Source: Capitella teleta (Eukaryota; Annelida; Polychaeta; Capitellidae). Taken from it: a stretch of DNA of 64,000 nt. The notes below the pieces were generated by a model. The model saw nothing but the letters and a program-made list of their open reading frames with translations. It was not told the DNA's origin and made no database searches. Positions 1 through 13,300 of the stretch are shown here, one piece after another. The first letter of the stretch is position 1. Each line of letters opens with the position of its first letter. The stretch spans positions 266,992-330,991 of the forward strand of contig KB305005.1 in NCBI GenBank assembly GCA_000328365.1, read 5' to 3'. The translations under genes and the position numbers were made by a program.

Positions 1-32
1 GATCATCATATGAAACAGAAATGAGCACCCAC

Positions 33-417
33 GGTGAATATGAGGCAACTGCGTTCAGTGATGGCGCCACAACAGCCAAGAAAAGAGATGAAAAAGATGA
101 TTCCGCCCATTGCAAGAATGAGGAAGACGGCCACTGCGTATAAATCATTGCCAATGATGGTGGTTAGGAAGTTGCGATCAACTCCCATCCAGATTCCAAT
201 GCCAAGGAGAGCACAGCCACAAAGCTGGGGAGAGGAGGGGCATGGGATGGTAAGTTGCAAGGGAGTCACTAAAGGAACTCACAAATATGACCAAATTGTA
301 CGAGAAGAGGACATAGCGCAGACACTGAATGCATTCCATCTCTTGGTTCATCTCCCGTGGTCGATGCTGCTGCTCCTGCGTCTTGGAGCCCTTGTTAGGG
401 GCGTACATCATCTCCAT
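33..417 (-). CDS. Tetraspanin, 5' part (two coding exons, continues off the left edge)
   Basis: Tetraspanins are four-pass membrane scaffolds that organise membrane microdomains. Two exons are visible on the minus strand. Exon 1 (417-283) encodes MEMMYAPNKGSK, a polar stretch, then MECIQCLRYVLFSYNLVIF, which matches the usual tetraspanin opening (a short cytoplasmic tail with Cys next to TM1). It ends at a GTGAGT donor. Exon 2 (224-33) follows a CCTCTCCCCAG acceptor and completes TM1 (LCGCALLGIGIW, with the typical G-x-G-I-W end), the small extracellular loop, and TM2 with FISFLGCCGAI. It ends at a GTGGGT donor. The first ATG is at 417; the exon seems to start near 442 after a TTGCAAACAG acceptor, so an upstream non-coding exon is likely. 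The large loop with the CCG motif lies outside the window, so the subfamily cannot be named. Confidence 0.85.
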
Positions 418-442
418 ATTGGAGAAATTCTTGTTGATGCCT

Positions 443-2415
443 AGCTGTTTGCAAAAGAGATGAAATCACGTCAGTAACATGAGTTGACTAATCTAGTTAT
501 CACAATTAACAGGCGAATGAATAAATAATGAATTAAATACAATTGATTGAAAAGGTTGAGGGTTATATGATTAGTCATTCAAGGAACCCATATGGTGCAA
601 ACGATATTACATAACAGTGTCAAATGTCATGACAGTGCTTTCAAGTTTTGGTAGACTACACATACCGGTATTGAGTTAGGCACTCGGCAGTAGTGTTACA
701 GCTATGCATCACCACTGATCAGCAAATAACTGAGCAACATTTATGTAACATTGAATGAATGATTGATGATTGATTATAATCTGACTGCACTGAGTATCGT
801 GAGCAGGAACATGCTGGGTGCTAGTGGCGGTCGATATAATTCTGATTTTCTGAAGCGTTGTCAACCTGTGTATGCCTAAGTTAACTGAGTCAGTGTGTAA
901 TTTACACTTGCTCATCAGACATTGTAGATTTCAACGGTTGAAGAATGAAGGGAAAACAAGTTTTGTAATTCGTTATTTCGTAGACATTGATTGAATCACA
1001 TTGATCGTTGAAAACCTTGAATGTATAAAAGTAACGATTACAAATTCTCCAAACATCGAATCGTTCGTTTCTCACCGATCAATAGCAAAGCACCATAACA
1101 CGATAACAGGAAAAGCGGCGATTTTCTCTTCTCAGGTGAAGCGAAATTTCTTGCACAGGTGAGATGATATCTAGGTCAGATATTTACGGAAGTGACCCCA
1201 TTGCGATCATAACGCATATAGCGCGTTATGAGTATTCGTAGTAAAAGCATGGCCTGACCTAAGTGACTTACTGGCATTGGATAATCCTAGGATAACTAGC
1301 AAATCGTAAAAAAAAACCAAAACAATGTAAACGGATCAACCGACTAGGGAGTCTACCAAACCAAGTACATATCCACTTTTAATTCCTCAGGGAAACATTT
1401 TATCTTCAACTTGTTCTTTTGTTATCATGACATGTTAGAAACACAAAATTAATACGCAGTCAGAATGTGGAATTACTACCTATCAAGTGGATAACATGTC
1501 ATAAAAAAATAATAAAATCAGATTCTCAACCAAGCGACCACATCCTTAGCTGCAGAATTGATGAGGAAACCAGGTTGAAGGTAAAATTCACAACTCTCAT
1601 TGAGCCTCGGTTTTGGTTACTAGATTAGCGAACTGTATCTAACCAATGAAAATGAAAGAAGAGAATAAATTTCTAGCGAAACATGTAAAATTTATTAACC
1701 ACTCATTCCACTTGTAGAAATACATACAGACAATAATACAAGAACACACATCCAGAGACGGAAGTAGAAGAAAGAGAAAGGGAAATTCCCCCCCGTCAGT
1801 CAAATGGAGACTTCGATAAGTGGCGTTTAAAGCACGATGAAAGAAAGAAAATCACGGACACACATGAGCACATTGGTACAGGTCATTTGAAGAAAGCTAA
1901 ATTTTTTCTGCAACACCGGATACTACAGCAAGGCAGGACTGAAATGAATTTTTAGATGTCGTTTTCATAATACTCATCAAATTAGTAAAATAATTATTCC
2001 ATTATTCAAAGTGGGTAGTTTTTAAATGCTTTTATTTTATATTCCTTGCATAGAACTGAAATAGCTGGTGGTTTTATTATTGATAATTTCTGATGGGCAA
2101 GTATTATATTATTTATAATAAGCAAGATTGGGAGGAAGGGGGGCTGTACAAGTTGTTTTATATACATGAAAATAAACTGAGAAATGCATGATAAATGAAT
2201 ATACATCAGGATGAAAGAATGAAAATATATATCACTTAAGAGTGCGTGCACAAACCACACAATCTGATACACAGAAGGGAGAAGAAAAAAATTGTCGACC
2301 CTCTCTCGGAAGTAAAAAATAAAATTAATTAAAACTGGAAAAATAGAATTGCATGACGACTTTTGAAGATTAATCATTTCATGAAGCACCAACGAATTTG
2401 CTTGGACACACAGGG

Positions 2416-2455
<40 letters not shown>

Positions 2456-2554
2456 TAAAGAATTTCAACATTGAATAACGCACAACTCAGAAATTGCAAA
2501 TTTTTCTAACATGAAAAGACCCAAAACTTAATTACTTAAAACATGAATTACTTG
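443..2554. other. Intergenic or 5'-intronic DNA without recognised genes
   Basis: No conserved reading frame was found on either strand. The stretch probably contains the upstream intron and promoter of the tetraspanin and the space downstream of CRK. The only clear feature is an uninterrupted A tract of about 37 bases at 2416-2452. Confidence 0.5.
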
Positions 2555-2560
2555 TTTATT
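2555..2560 (-). terminator. CRK polyadenylation signal (AATAAA on the minus strand)
   Basis: TTTATT on the plus strand reads AATAAA on the minus strand, about 60 bases past the CRK stop codon. Its position suits a short CRK 3' UTR. Confidence 0.5.
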
Positions 2561-2619
2561 TTGGTTAACTCCGAATTTATTTAAATCGAGGTGTCGTAGG
2601 TCGAAGGTGAGGCATGGGG

Positions 2620-3832
<1,213 letters not shown>

Positions 3833-3896
3833 TGCCAAGGCCATGTACTGCAGCAATTAAATGAAGAGGGGGGTGGGGGGATACAGCGTCACTCAC

Positions 3897-3928
3897 AGGC
3901 GCCGCATCATTCAGAGCAAACGCCTCAA
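3897..3928 (-). other. Possible upstream CRK mini-exon
   Basis: A 32-nt stretch lies between a GTTCTAG acceptor and a CCT|GTGAGT donor, 52 nt upstream of a second good acceptor (ATTGCTGCAG) just before the CRK start region. It reads in frame with the first CRK exon (EAFALNDAAP, then YMALAMAADF). It could extend the N-terminus in an alternative isoform or be 5' UTR. It is inferred from splice sites only. Confidence 0.35.
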
Positions 3929-4689
3929 CTAGAACAATTAAACACGAAGGACGTCAACTGAAAGGGAGAACAGAGCATGAACTGATAGCCCCACAACAGA
4001 CGCTGCACAAATAATCACAGACATGATGAATGGCTACAATGCATTTTTTTCTTCTCCTGCTTCAGAGAACAAAATAAATGAATCGGCATTGAGCATGAGG
4101 GGAAGCAGTGCACTTCTGTTGCCCATCTGCCTGTGATTCCAGCTCTCACCTTGCAGATATTCCAGAATTACGAAGCATTACCCTAGTAAACAGACATGGA
4201 ATGTGTGTAGGCTGAACATTACGCAGATGATCAGGCCAAAGAGGCACTTCCAACTGAAAAATTACTCTTGATGTTTGTGAAATTAGAAGTAATTTACTAT
4301 TTCACTTGAAAAAGAAGAAATGCTCCATTATAAAAATGCCTTGAATGGCAAATAATAGACAGAATTCATTCAAATGAGTTGTTTTGTGATTAGACTAGCA
4401 TGCGGTATCAGCTCAATCTGCGATTCACCTAATTAGTTAGAACAGCACTTGAGGCTCCTTATCTCAGCAGGCAGATAAGCAGTACTTACTCAATACACAA
4501 GATTACCATTTACCACAAGGGCATACAATCCCATACATATGTATGCACTAAATATATCCATTTTCTGCTAATCTGGGAGAGGGTCAAGCACCACAGATCC
4601 ACAACCCCATGGGCCATGAATAACTATGTAATTCATGATTATATTGGTTCAAACTCAAAGCAAAAGTAAGACATTGTATTGTGAATTCA

Positions 4690-5040
4690 TGTGAATTGAA
4701 TTGAATTGAATTTATTATTTTATATAGCGTAACATGATGCATGATGCATTTCTATGCTCTTCACAAAGCCATGTCATTGCAAAATTCTAAAAAAATGCGT
4801 TTTCAAGTTCTTTTTAAAAGTAGAGGAAGTCATTGGTTTAAGGAGGCTCATTGGCAGAGCATTCCACAGGCGTGCACCGAGACCCCCGAGAGTTCAAGCA
4901 CCATATAAGTTCCTCGTTCGCAATTGGACGACTTTGAACGGGTGGTCACCTGAACGCAGATTGCGGCTGGGTACATAGGGTCTGCACAACTTCTTGCATG
5001 TGCAGTAGAATTGAACCAAGAAATTGATTCAAGTCAGACC
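4690..5040 (-). mobile_element. 5'-truncated LINE, 3' end of the reverse-transcriptase ORF plus tail
   Basis: Read on the minus strand, about 4740-5000 encodes a degraded LINE C-terminus: residues such as SRNLRSGD, RTRNLYG, then GARLWNALP and FKKNLKTHFF, the characteristic end of many CR1/RTE/Jockey-type ORF2 proteins. One in-frame stop interrupts it. It is followed by a (TTCAA)n tail seen on the plus strand as repeated TTGAATTGAA at 4694-4712. The tail gives the orientation and shows a 5'-truncated insertion. The clade cannot be fixed from this fragment. Confidence 0.7.
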
Positions 5041-7315
5041 CTTGGGAATCCTCTGTTCCCTAGGAAAAGGCAATCACATTTCAGACAGTGAGACCATAAG
5101 TAAATGAAAATCAGATGCCAATAAAAAGTTAAAAACCCATGTTACGCTTTACCATAATGATATGTGGCCGTCAGGAAACCATGTTCCCAAATTCTGAAAC
5201 CACCAGTCCTTAGCTGAGTCTTTCAGTGCTTACTTCATAGAGGAAATCTGTATGATCAGGACAGCAATCAACCATGATACCCATCGCACCACCCAAGACA
5301 TATGACCAGAGGACCTACACAAGCATCCACTGAAGAAGTGGAAGTGTACATGGATCAGCTCTGAACCTCTGGGTTACAATTTCACTCACTTCTCCACACA
5401 GTTTCCATCAACTCCCATTGTACCACTCCTGAACATTGTTTCATCAAGCAACCAATGAAATTTAAAAACCCAATCGGCGATCCATGCAGACCTAAAAGAA
5501 TCGCCACCCTCATATGATTATTAAAAAACAAAAACTCCCTCATCTTCAAATACGCGAAGAGGCAATGTTTGGTCTTCATTTGACTCAAGTTCAAAGATAT
5601 CGTGATCTTATGATTGTTTTCACTCCAATCCGGCTGGATTACACATATGATATACAAAAGTATAATATACATTCACTATTCTTATTATCCAGAATCATGG
5701 CTGCAGCCAAATTAACAGAAAGGCTGGATTACATGGCACGATTAACATTAAACGATCCCTACTTGCACTTATGGCCAGCTCCAACAAAGGAGATTTGTTA
5801 ATTAGTAATTTTTAACCAGTCTCAACTCCTATCAACTCTCACATAATTGATTACGTGACATTGCATAAGCCAATAAATTGAACCATTAACAATTCAAGTT
5901 AATCAAGAAGAATACAGACTGGAACAAATCACCTCTGAAATAGATTTACGCCATCTGAATGAGCGAAGGGTCTACTGTATGATGAATGTGGGTCATCCGT
6001 GAGCGGCTGCATCCAGGATAAGACCTTTAGCCGAGTTAAGCAATGAGAAAAAAGAAAGAAGTTCACATTTTGAGAGACTCATTGATTTGGTAGACATGTA
6101 ACACAAATACACAATTAGACAATCCTAGACTCAAAGTTATCACAACTTAAAATGACAATATAGGCAACAGCTGTGCCTGTTTTTCCCCAACGGAAACAGA
6201 TGGGTGAATTATAAAAGTATATTGAAATTCCAATGACAAAATTAACATGTCATGAAAAGTCCGTCAGAGGTCCCTTTATAACATTGTTGCCAATGTCTGG
6301 CTTTCACACAACATTTTGAGTAATAGCTTCATTAAAGAAATTAATTATATGTTGTGCGATATTTACCTTACCCCTCACTGACCTTAGTAGTAATTGATGA
6401 TTACAAATCCACTGCTGTAAGCCTGACTAAAACACTGACTGTGCCTGCCAGTGACTGCCTGGAGGCTGGTGAGCTATTGATTAAGGGCAGGTGGATAGTG
6501 CATTTGATGTAGATGAAATCAAACTATTCATACTGGAGAATTCTGAATGACAGACACATCTGTGCTACTCAAGCCAGAATGATTATGCATTCCACCGAGA
6601 ACGAGTAGGCCAACTGATAGTCACACTCATCATGCTCAGCCACGGCAGTGGTACTTGAAGTTGCATGGGCTAGTGACCAATCATAATGAACATATGCTAA
6701 TGAGACTGAGTCACACTTCAAGATCATGGAGATGGTACATCGGTGAGCAAATGAATAATTGAACCATAATCACTTCCTTGTTCCCTAATTTACGCTACGA
6801 TCACGTAATGCAAATCAAATGACACTCGATGCGCACTGGTAACACGCGATGACACTCGGGAACATTATGATTATGACAAAAAAAAAAAAAAACGAAAAAG
6901 AAATGAAAGTCAAACTCGAACTGTCAACAAGTTGAGGTAGTTTCTCGATATTTTAAACTGTATAGAATGGGCACAACGAGAGGGGATTGATTTGTATAAA
7001 CATTCTGTTATATATACAGAAAAGCATTGAATGGCCAGTGGATGATTACCGCATAAAATTAGCTTTCGAAGTGATTCTCCAGGAAGTTCCATCCAATATT
7101 CCAAGATGCAAATGGCGGAGCTGTCGCTGGCTTTCGCCTGGTGGAGCCACTCCGATAGCCTCAACAATTCATAAAAATAATATCAAAATTGCTCTACAAT
7201 ACATTAACAGTATAAAAATAAAAAATAATACAATATTATAAAAAATATTTTTTCTTTATGAATGAGTTACATAACGTAATTAATTTATTGTTATAGAAAA
7301 TTGGATTTCGAGCGT
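5041..7315. other. Intergenic region between CRK and NUP210
   Basis: No conserved protein was recognised. CRK and NUP210 are divergent here, so the stretch should hold both promoters. A sequence resembling a YY1 site (AAATGGCGGAG) lies near 7109 and another (ACAATGGCGGC) overlaps the second NUP210 ATG at 7328, but no TATA box is clear. Confidence 0.4.
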
Positions 7316-10300
7316 ATGCGTTCAACAATGGCGGCAACTTGGAGCCGGGTGCTCCTTCAAATTTTAACTGTTTGTTTCGTTGCTCAATTCGGTTTAACTT
7401 CGAAATTGAATGTCCCAAGACTGTTGCTTCCATATTACAGCACCATTCCCACTAATTTTACGTTAGAGGTCAACACTGGATGCTTTACATGGTGACTCTC
7501 GTTCCTTACACGCTACTCATTTCCCCTATTATCGCCCATCTGCCATTCTCACTAATCTCAGGATTCTGTTTCGTGTTATCACCTGTTTAGTGCTGCTTTG
7601 ACTGTAAAATTTCTGGTTACGTTATCCTTACATTAGGACTTGATTGGTTTCCTTTTTCTTATCCGATGTATTAAACGGGGAAGGGAAGCTGTGACAGGCT
7701 GTCACACTCCACAGTGACAGTCATGAGTCCACATTACTCAGTCACAGTGGTAGGCCGTAGGGGATCATACACCATAGATGATAGAACAAGAAGTTTTTGT
7801 TTTATTTAGCAAATAGTAAGGTGACAGATGCCCCCCCCCCAAAAAAAAAAAACAAACAAAAAACAAAAAAAAAACAAGAAAAATCTAATGCAATCACAAT
7901 ATTATAATTTACTACATGCAATGCATGGAGACTGGCACTATGTTTCTGGTGGGATCGCTGGCGTGCCAGCCACCTAAAAAAAGAATAGTTATACAAAAAA
8001 ATTGATTTTATAATTATTGCAGAAATTCCAAAATTTACATTTAACTCATTCGGCCCCAGCGCTAATTACGGGCTTCGCGGCCAGCGCTTTATCAGCGGTT
8101 CACCCCCACGCACATAGCTGTGCTGCAGCAGCTCTCTCCCCAGAGCGCATGGCGCACTCAGCTGAGCTTTGCGATATGTAGGACACCGCGTTTATAAGTA
8201 GCTCGAGTACAAGCGCGTTACGAATCTTTGCTCAATGAGTCATAGCTGATGTTGCAGAGAAATGATTGCTGATTCTATACATATATTTCACTTGTGCTCA
8301 AGCCTAATACTTTAGAAATTATAAGACTAAATCTCTTTAGCGCTGATCTCATTAGCGAAAACAGAGAGCAATGCGCTGGCGGCCATGACGGCAAAGCTAG
8401 CAAAAACACGTGCTCATCAGACCTGTATCAGGCATTTTCATTGGTCGAATTTGTGTCAAACAAAGGTCAATGCATATGCAAATATGTTTAGGGCTGGGCG
8501 GATATTGCTTAAACACGGATACACGGATAACGGATATTCGTGTTACTAATATCCGACGGATACGGACACGGATATTTATGCCCAAACACGGGAGCATGCA
8601 CCTGCAGCGTAATGCCCCAGCGCCTGGCACACGCTATGAGCGCGAAAACCACGCTCTGCCTGCAGTAGTTAAAGACAATCAACCTTGACCTACTGCTGTC
8701 ATCCTTCTTGCTTAATGGTGTTGAAAAATAGGCACTAAAGGAGATAATCAACAACGCGTGTTACGTCACCTTTGCTTGATGACTGAAGAGATTCAAGGGC
8801 ATAGAATTGTGTTTATTTAAAACAAATCAGAATTAGCGCATTGTTGACATCGTGTTATCTTGTAATTGACATCGCTCAGCTTCAGTGAGCAGCGCTTGTG
8901 TGCGGAATGGCTGTGCGCTACGCTCACTGTGCGCTCGAAACAAACACTTAAAATTTACACTATCCGTGTTTAACTATCCGTGTTGAAACACGGATCACGG
9001 ATAGTACTGAAAACCCCCAATATCCGTGCTGTCACGGATATCGGACACGGATATCCGCCCAGCCCTAAATATGTTACCTCTGACCTACTTGAAAATCTGG
9101 ACCAATCAGCACATTTCAGGTCATACCAGCCAACCAATAGTAAACGACGTCTCATGACGTCAGTGGGGGGAAGCTGCAGTCACAGAATCGCCGCCGCAAA
9201 GCGTCTGCGGGAACAGCGGGCGCTGCGCATGAACGCTTTAAAGCGGCAGCGGGGATGAGGCTCGCGTTGAGTGTGACGCTCAAAGGCGCTCGCGGGGCCG
9301 AATGAGTTAAAATGTGCTAGAATAATGAAAAAAAATGTAAATAAGATAATACAAAGAACTGGAAGAAGTGGCAACAATAAATCTCACATAAGAATGCACA
9401 TATACCCCATACACATACAATGCAGTAGAACATCCAGGGCTCGAAATAAGAGAAAAAGTTTACTCGTCACGTGGGGAATAAATAGGGAATTTTTACTCAC
9501 CAAAATATATTTTTACTCACCAGAAATTCTGACGATCAAATGGAGCATGAAACGCAATTATTTTATGCCTGTAGTTCCTTGATACATACTACAGTAAAAC
9601 CTCGATGTGTCAAACGTCCGTCCCTCGAATGTCTCCCTGTTTCGAAGTGTTTATGAAGTCCCGACGATTCTCCTATACTTTACTATTAGCATTAGCATCC
9701 GTCCCTCGAACGTCTCATTCTCGACTTTATCCTTGTGTCGAAGTGTTTTCAAAGTCCCCGAGACATATTTTCGATCTGTAGCTCGAAGTCGAAAAATTCG
9801 ATGAGCACATTTCTCAGTTTGGTAACTTCAGAGAGAGATAGTTGTTTACAAAGCATCAAAACATCCCCGCCCCCACAAAGCAGTCGGCAGCCTTTATCTC
9901 TCCTCTGTTTAAGCTGCGACCAGAGCTTTGATTGGCTGACTCCAAAGATCAACAGACTGTGGATCTCAACTAAGCTATAAGGCATTGTTGTTAGTGTATT
10001 TGTGATGATCTTTGATGAATGACCGACAAAAGACCGCGATCAGAGCTTGGTTGACTCCTAAAATCAATAGACAGTGGATTTCGACTAAGGCATTGTTGTT
10101 GGTGTGCTTGTGATGGTATTTAATGAATTGTCGACAAAAGACCGCGCCCATTCGAAGCTAGAGTTAATTAAAGAAATCCAGCCTTAGATCTACACGTTGA
10201 TAAATATTTGTTAATTAAAAGTTTCAATCTCAATTTCTCCTAATCATTTCTTTGGTCTAGATTTCTCGTAAGTCATGAGATCACGGTTCATAGTTTATGA

Positions 10301-13300
10301 GTTCATAACGCATGCAGTTAATCATAACGTCAGAGCACGGTTTGGAATCATAACGGTCATATCATAACGGCCTCGATCTGTCCCTCGAAGTATCCTTGAG
10401 TCAAAGTATTTGAGCTAACCCCACGAACTTCGACACATCGAGGTTTTACTGTATGTCACTTTCTCAACCAATTTTCATTTTAGTTGATTGTATGTGATAA
10501 TGCACTGCCATATAGCGCTCCTATATCTAATTAGCAATGCGTCAAAAACATTCAGTACTATCACTCTGCCACTATAGAAAAGTGTGTTTTGATCTACTGG
10601 GTTATGCTGGTAGGTTGTAATGGCCATGTGTCCACTATGAATTAGGAAAGCCAAGACAGCTAACAAAAATCATGTTCCACGATGATTAATGGAAGTTCTC
10701 CTGAGCATTATTTCAATAATTATTTCTTCAGGCGATCCACCAGACCAGAAATTGCATCTGTGATCGCCTCAACTGGAGATCCTAATGGCTGCTCACAGAA
10801 GGCAATTGTATCTGCTGTTTCAAGGGCCTCAGCTCGAAGGACGGCCATCATCATAGCACAGAATGCTGGTAGGAATATTTGATGGTCTCACAACAATCAA
10901 CAGTGTCAAGACCTTGTTATTTTCCTTAGTTACCATGAGTGAATTGCGTTGTGATGTCATTGTTGACGACATCAGTAGCATTGACATTGAAACTACAACA
11001 AAAGAACTCTACCTTGATGACTCTCCTGAAGAATTTGTCCTCAGAGGAATGAACGAAGAAGGTTATTTTGGCATATTGTGCCAATTTTTGGCTGACATAT
11101 TGGCATTTTAGGTGATGTGTTCAGCAGTTTGGAGGGAATGGTTTTCAAGTGGAACCTCATAACTGACACAGATTCTGGCTCTGACATAGTTATTCCTGCT
11201 GGGAATATCCTGCGGTAATTTATCAATTCAGTACTGACGCAGGGCATAAATGTTTTTTTCTTCTTTAGGTTTCTGACTTTTGTGGATTCCTCGTATGAGA
11301 CACTCGATTACATTATGCATCTGGAACGCCTTGGTCAGCGAGGTGACCGGATTTTGATCTCTGGTAAACGCACTGGTTCAGCTAAAGTCAGTGCAAGAAT
11401 TGCTGATTCTGCCTATGAGGTATTTGAGCACAAAACTCCAGTGTTTATAAATCACACTTTTGTTTAAAATCGTCAGAGTGTCAAAGAAGCCATGGTCCGC
11501 ATTGTAGTGATTGCCAACATTCAGCTGAACCCTCCAGTTGTCCATCTGCTGCAGTACACCACGGTCAAATATCACGTGGAGCTCATTAAGCAAGGGCAGA
11601 ACACAGGTGAAACTCCCAAACCACATGAATAAGCATGAGACTCATGAATATTCAACAGAGATCACCATGCCCTCACAGCAGTACTATTTGGAATTGGACG
11701 ATGATGGCATTGGATCCCTGGATGCTGCTAGTTCTGTTGTCACTGGGCTTGTCCTAGGAGATACGGAGATTAAACTAAAAGATAAAAGTAATTTAATTTC
11801 TCAATTCTTCTCTTTCCTCTGTTTTCTTGACCTCTTCTTCCATCCTCCGCATATGTCATCAACAATTATGATAAATATTTTTATTTTCAAAGATGTTAAT
11901 CTTGGCAAATCATTCCGGGAGCCATCAGCCGGAATTCATGTTGTCAACTCTGGATATTTAGGTACGATATATTTGAAATCGTTGATGTATGATTATGAAG
12001 ATAATTCCCTCCCTCTCAGTGTTCACTGTACTTCCTGGTCGATCATGGGTTTTGCAAACGGACAAAGAATATGAAATATTTGTTGACGTTTATGATAAGG
12101 AGAGCAACAGAATCGCTCCCTCTGAGGTGATTAAACTTTAAAATTATCATTGGCTTAGAGTGATGATTTTTCTTATTCGTTCAGCGTATTCGTATTGAAG
12201 CCCTGTTCCCTGATGTTTACTTTGATGTGAAGCATTCTTCAACCAACGGCAGTTATCACATTGTTCACACTCTCCAGAAAGGCTTCACTAAGATTGATGG
12301 CAAATTGGACCATCTTATTAAACCTGTAAGTGCTAACATAGGACCTCTTGCACTAGAATTGTATTTTTATTTTGTTAGGATGGTTCGGAGTATTTCTTTG
12401 ATCCGGTCATTGAAGGCAGTCAGGACGCAGAGATCTACGATGCAATCAGTGTTACCCCAAAGCTCCTCATCTTGCCGTGGACGCCTGCCGCACTCATCAA
12501 CTACTTGTACCCTCTGAAGGTATTTAATTTAATTCTTTGTTTGTGCTCAAATGAGGGTTTTCTCTGCAGGCTGTTGGAGGAAGTGGCAATTACACATGGC
12601 ATACGGATGTGCCTGCTGTGGCTAGTGTCAGTGCGTCTGGTGAGATTCGTACTGAGGAGTCGACTGGAGAGACACTTGTCACGGTGGCTGATGCAAGAAA
12701 TGATCTCCATTATGATACTATGACAGTTAGTTTATTGCAAATCAATATTTTGGTTTACAAAAATGTTATTTTCATTAGACATTAGTTTTGCCGCCTTCAA
12801 AAATGGAATTTTTACCTTCGCGAGTTGAGGTTGAAGTTGGTTCTGTGTTAGATCTGCCTCTGGCTGTGTATGGGAAACTCAGTGGGTGGTGTTTTTGAAG
12901 TTATGTATTGTTTGAATTTTTCTTTGCCGCGCAGATCAAACTTTGCACACTTTCAATGATTGCCATCAGATGCCCATAGAAGTGAGCGTCAACGAAAACT
13001 CAGTCTTCAAAGTGTTGCAAGGTGGGTGAGCAGAAAGTGACAGACATCAAGGTTTTATGTTTTTATTTGCATATAGTGGCTGCACCGATCGAGGAAAATT
13101 CTTGTGCCAATATCCAGGTCATGGGTCAGAGCCAGGGTCACACGGAAGTGTTTGTGAGCTATCGTTACCTCGATATTAAGTTGGAGGCTACTGTGACTGT
13201 AGCTGTTTATCGACCACTTATAGTGAGTGGTGTTACATGTCAAGGGAATTTGTATTTTATGAACGATTTCAGCCCGTTGACCCTGAGAGCTTAGCACTGG

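Noticed and set aside
6910-7241. Overlapping 84-85 codon frames just upstream of NUP210
   Set aside because: They overlap on opposite strands, match no family and lie where the NUP210 promoter is expected.
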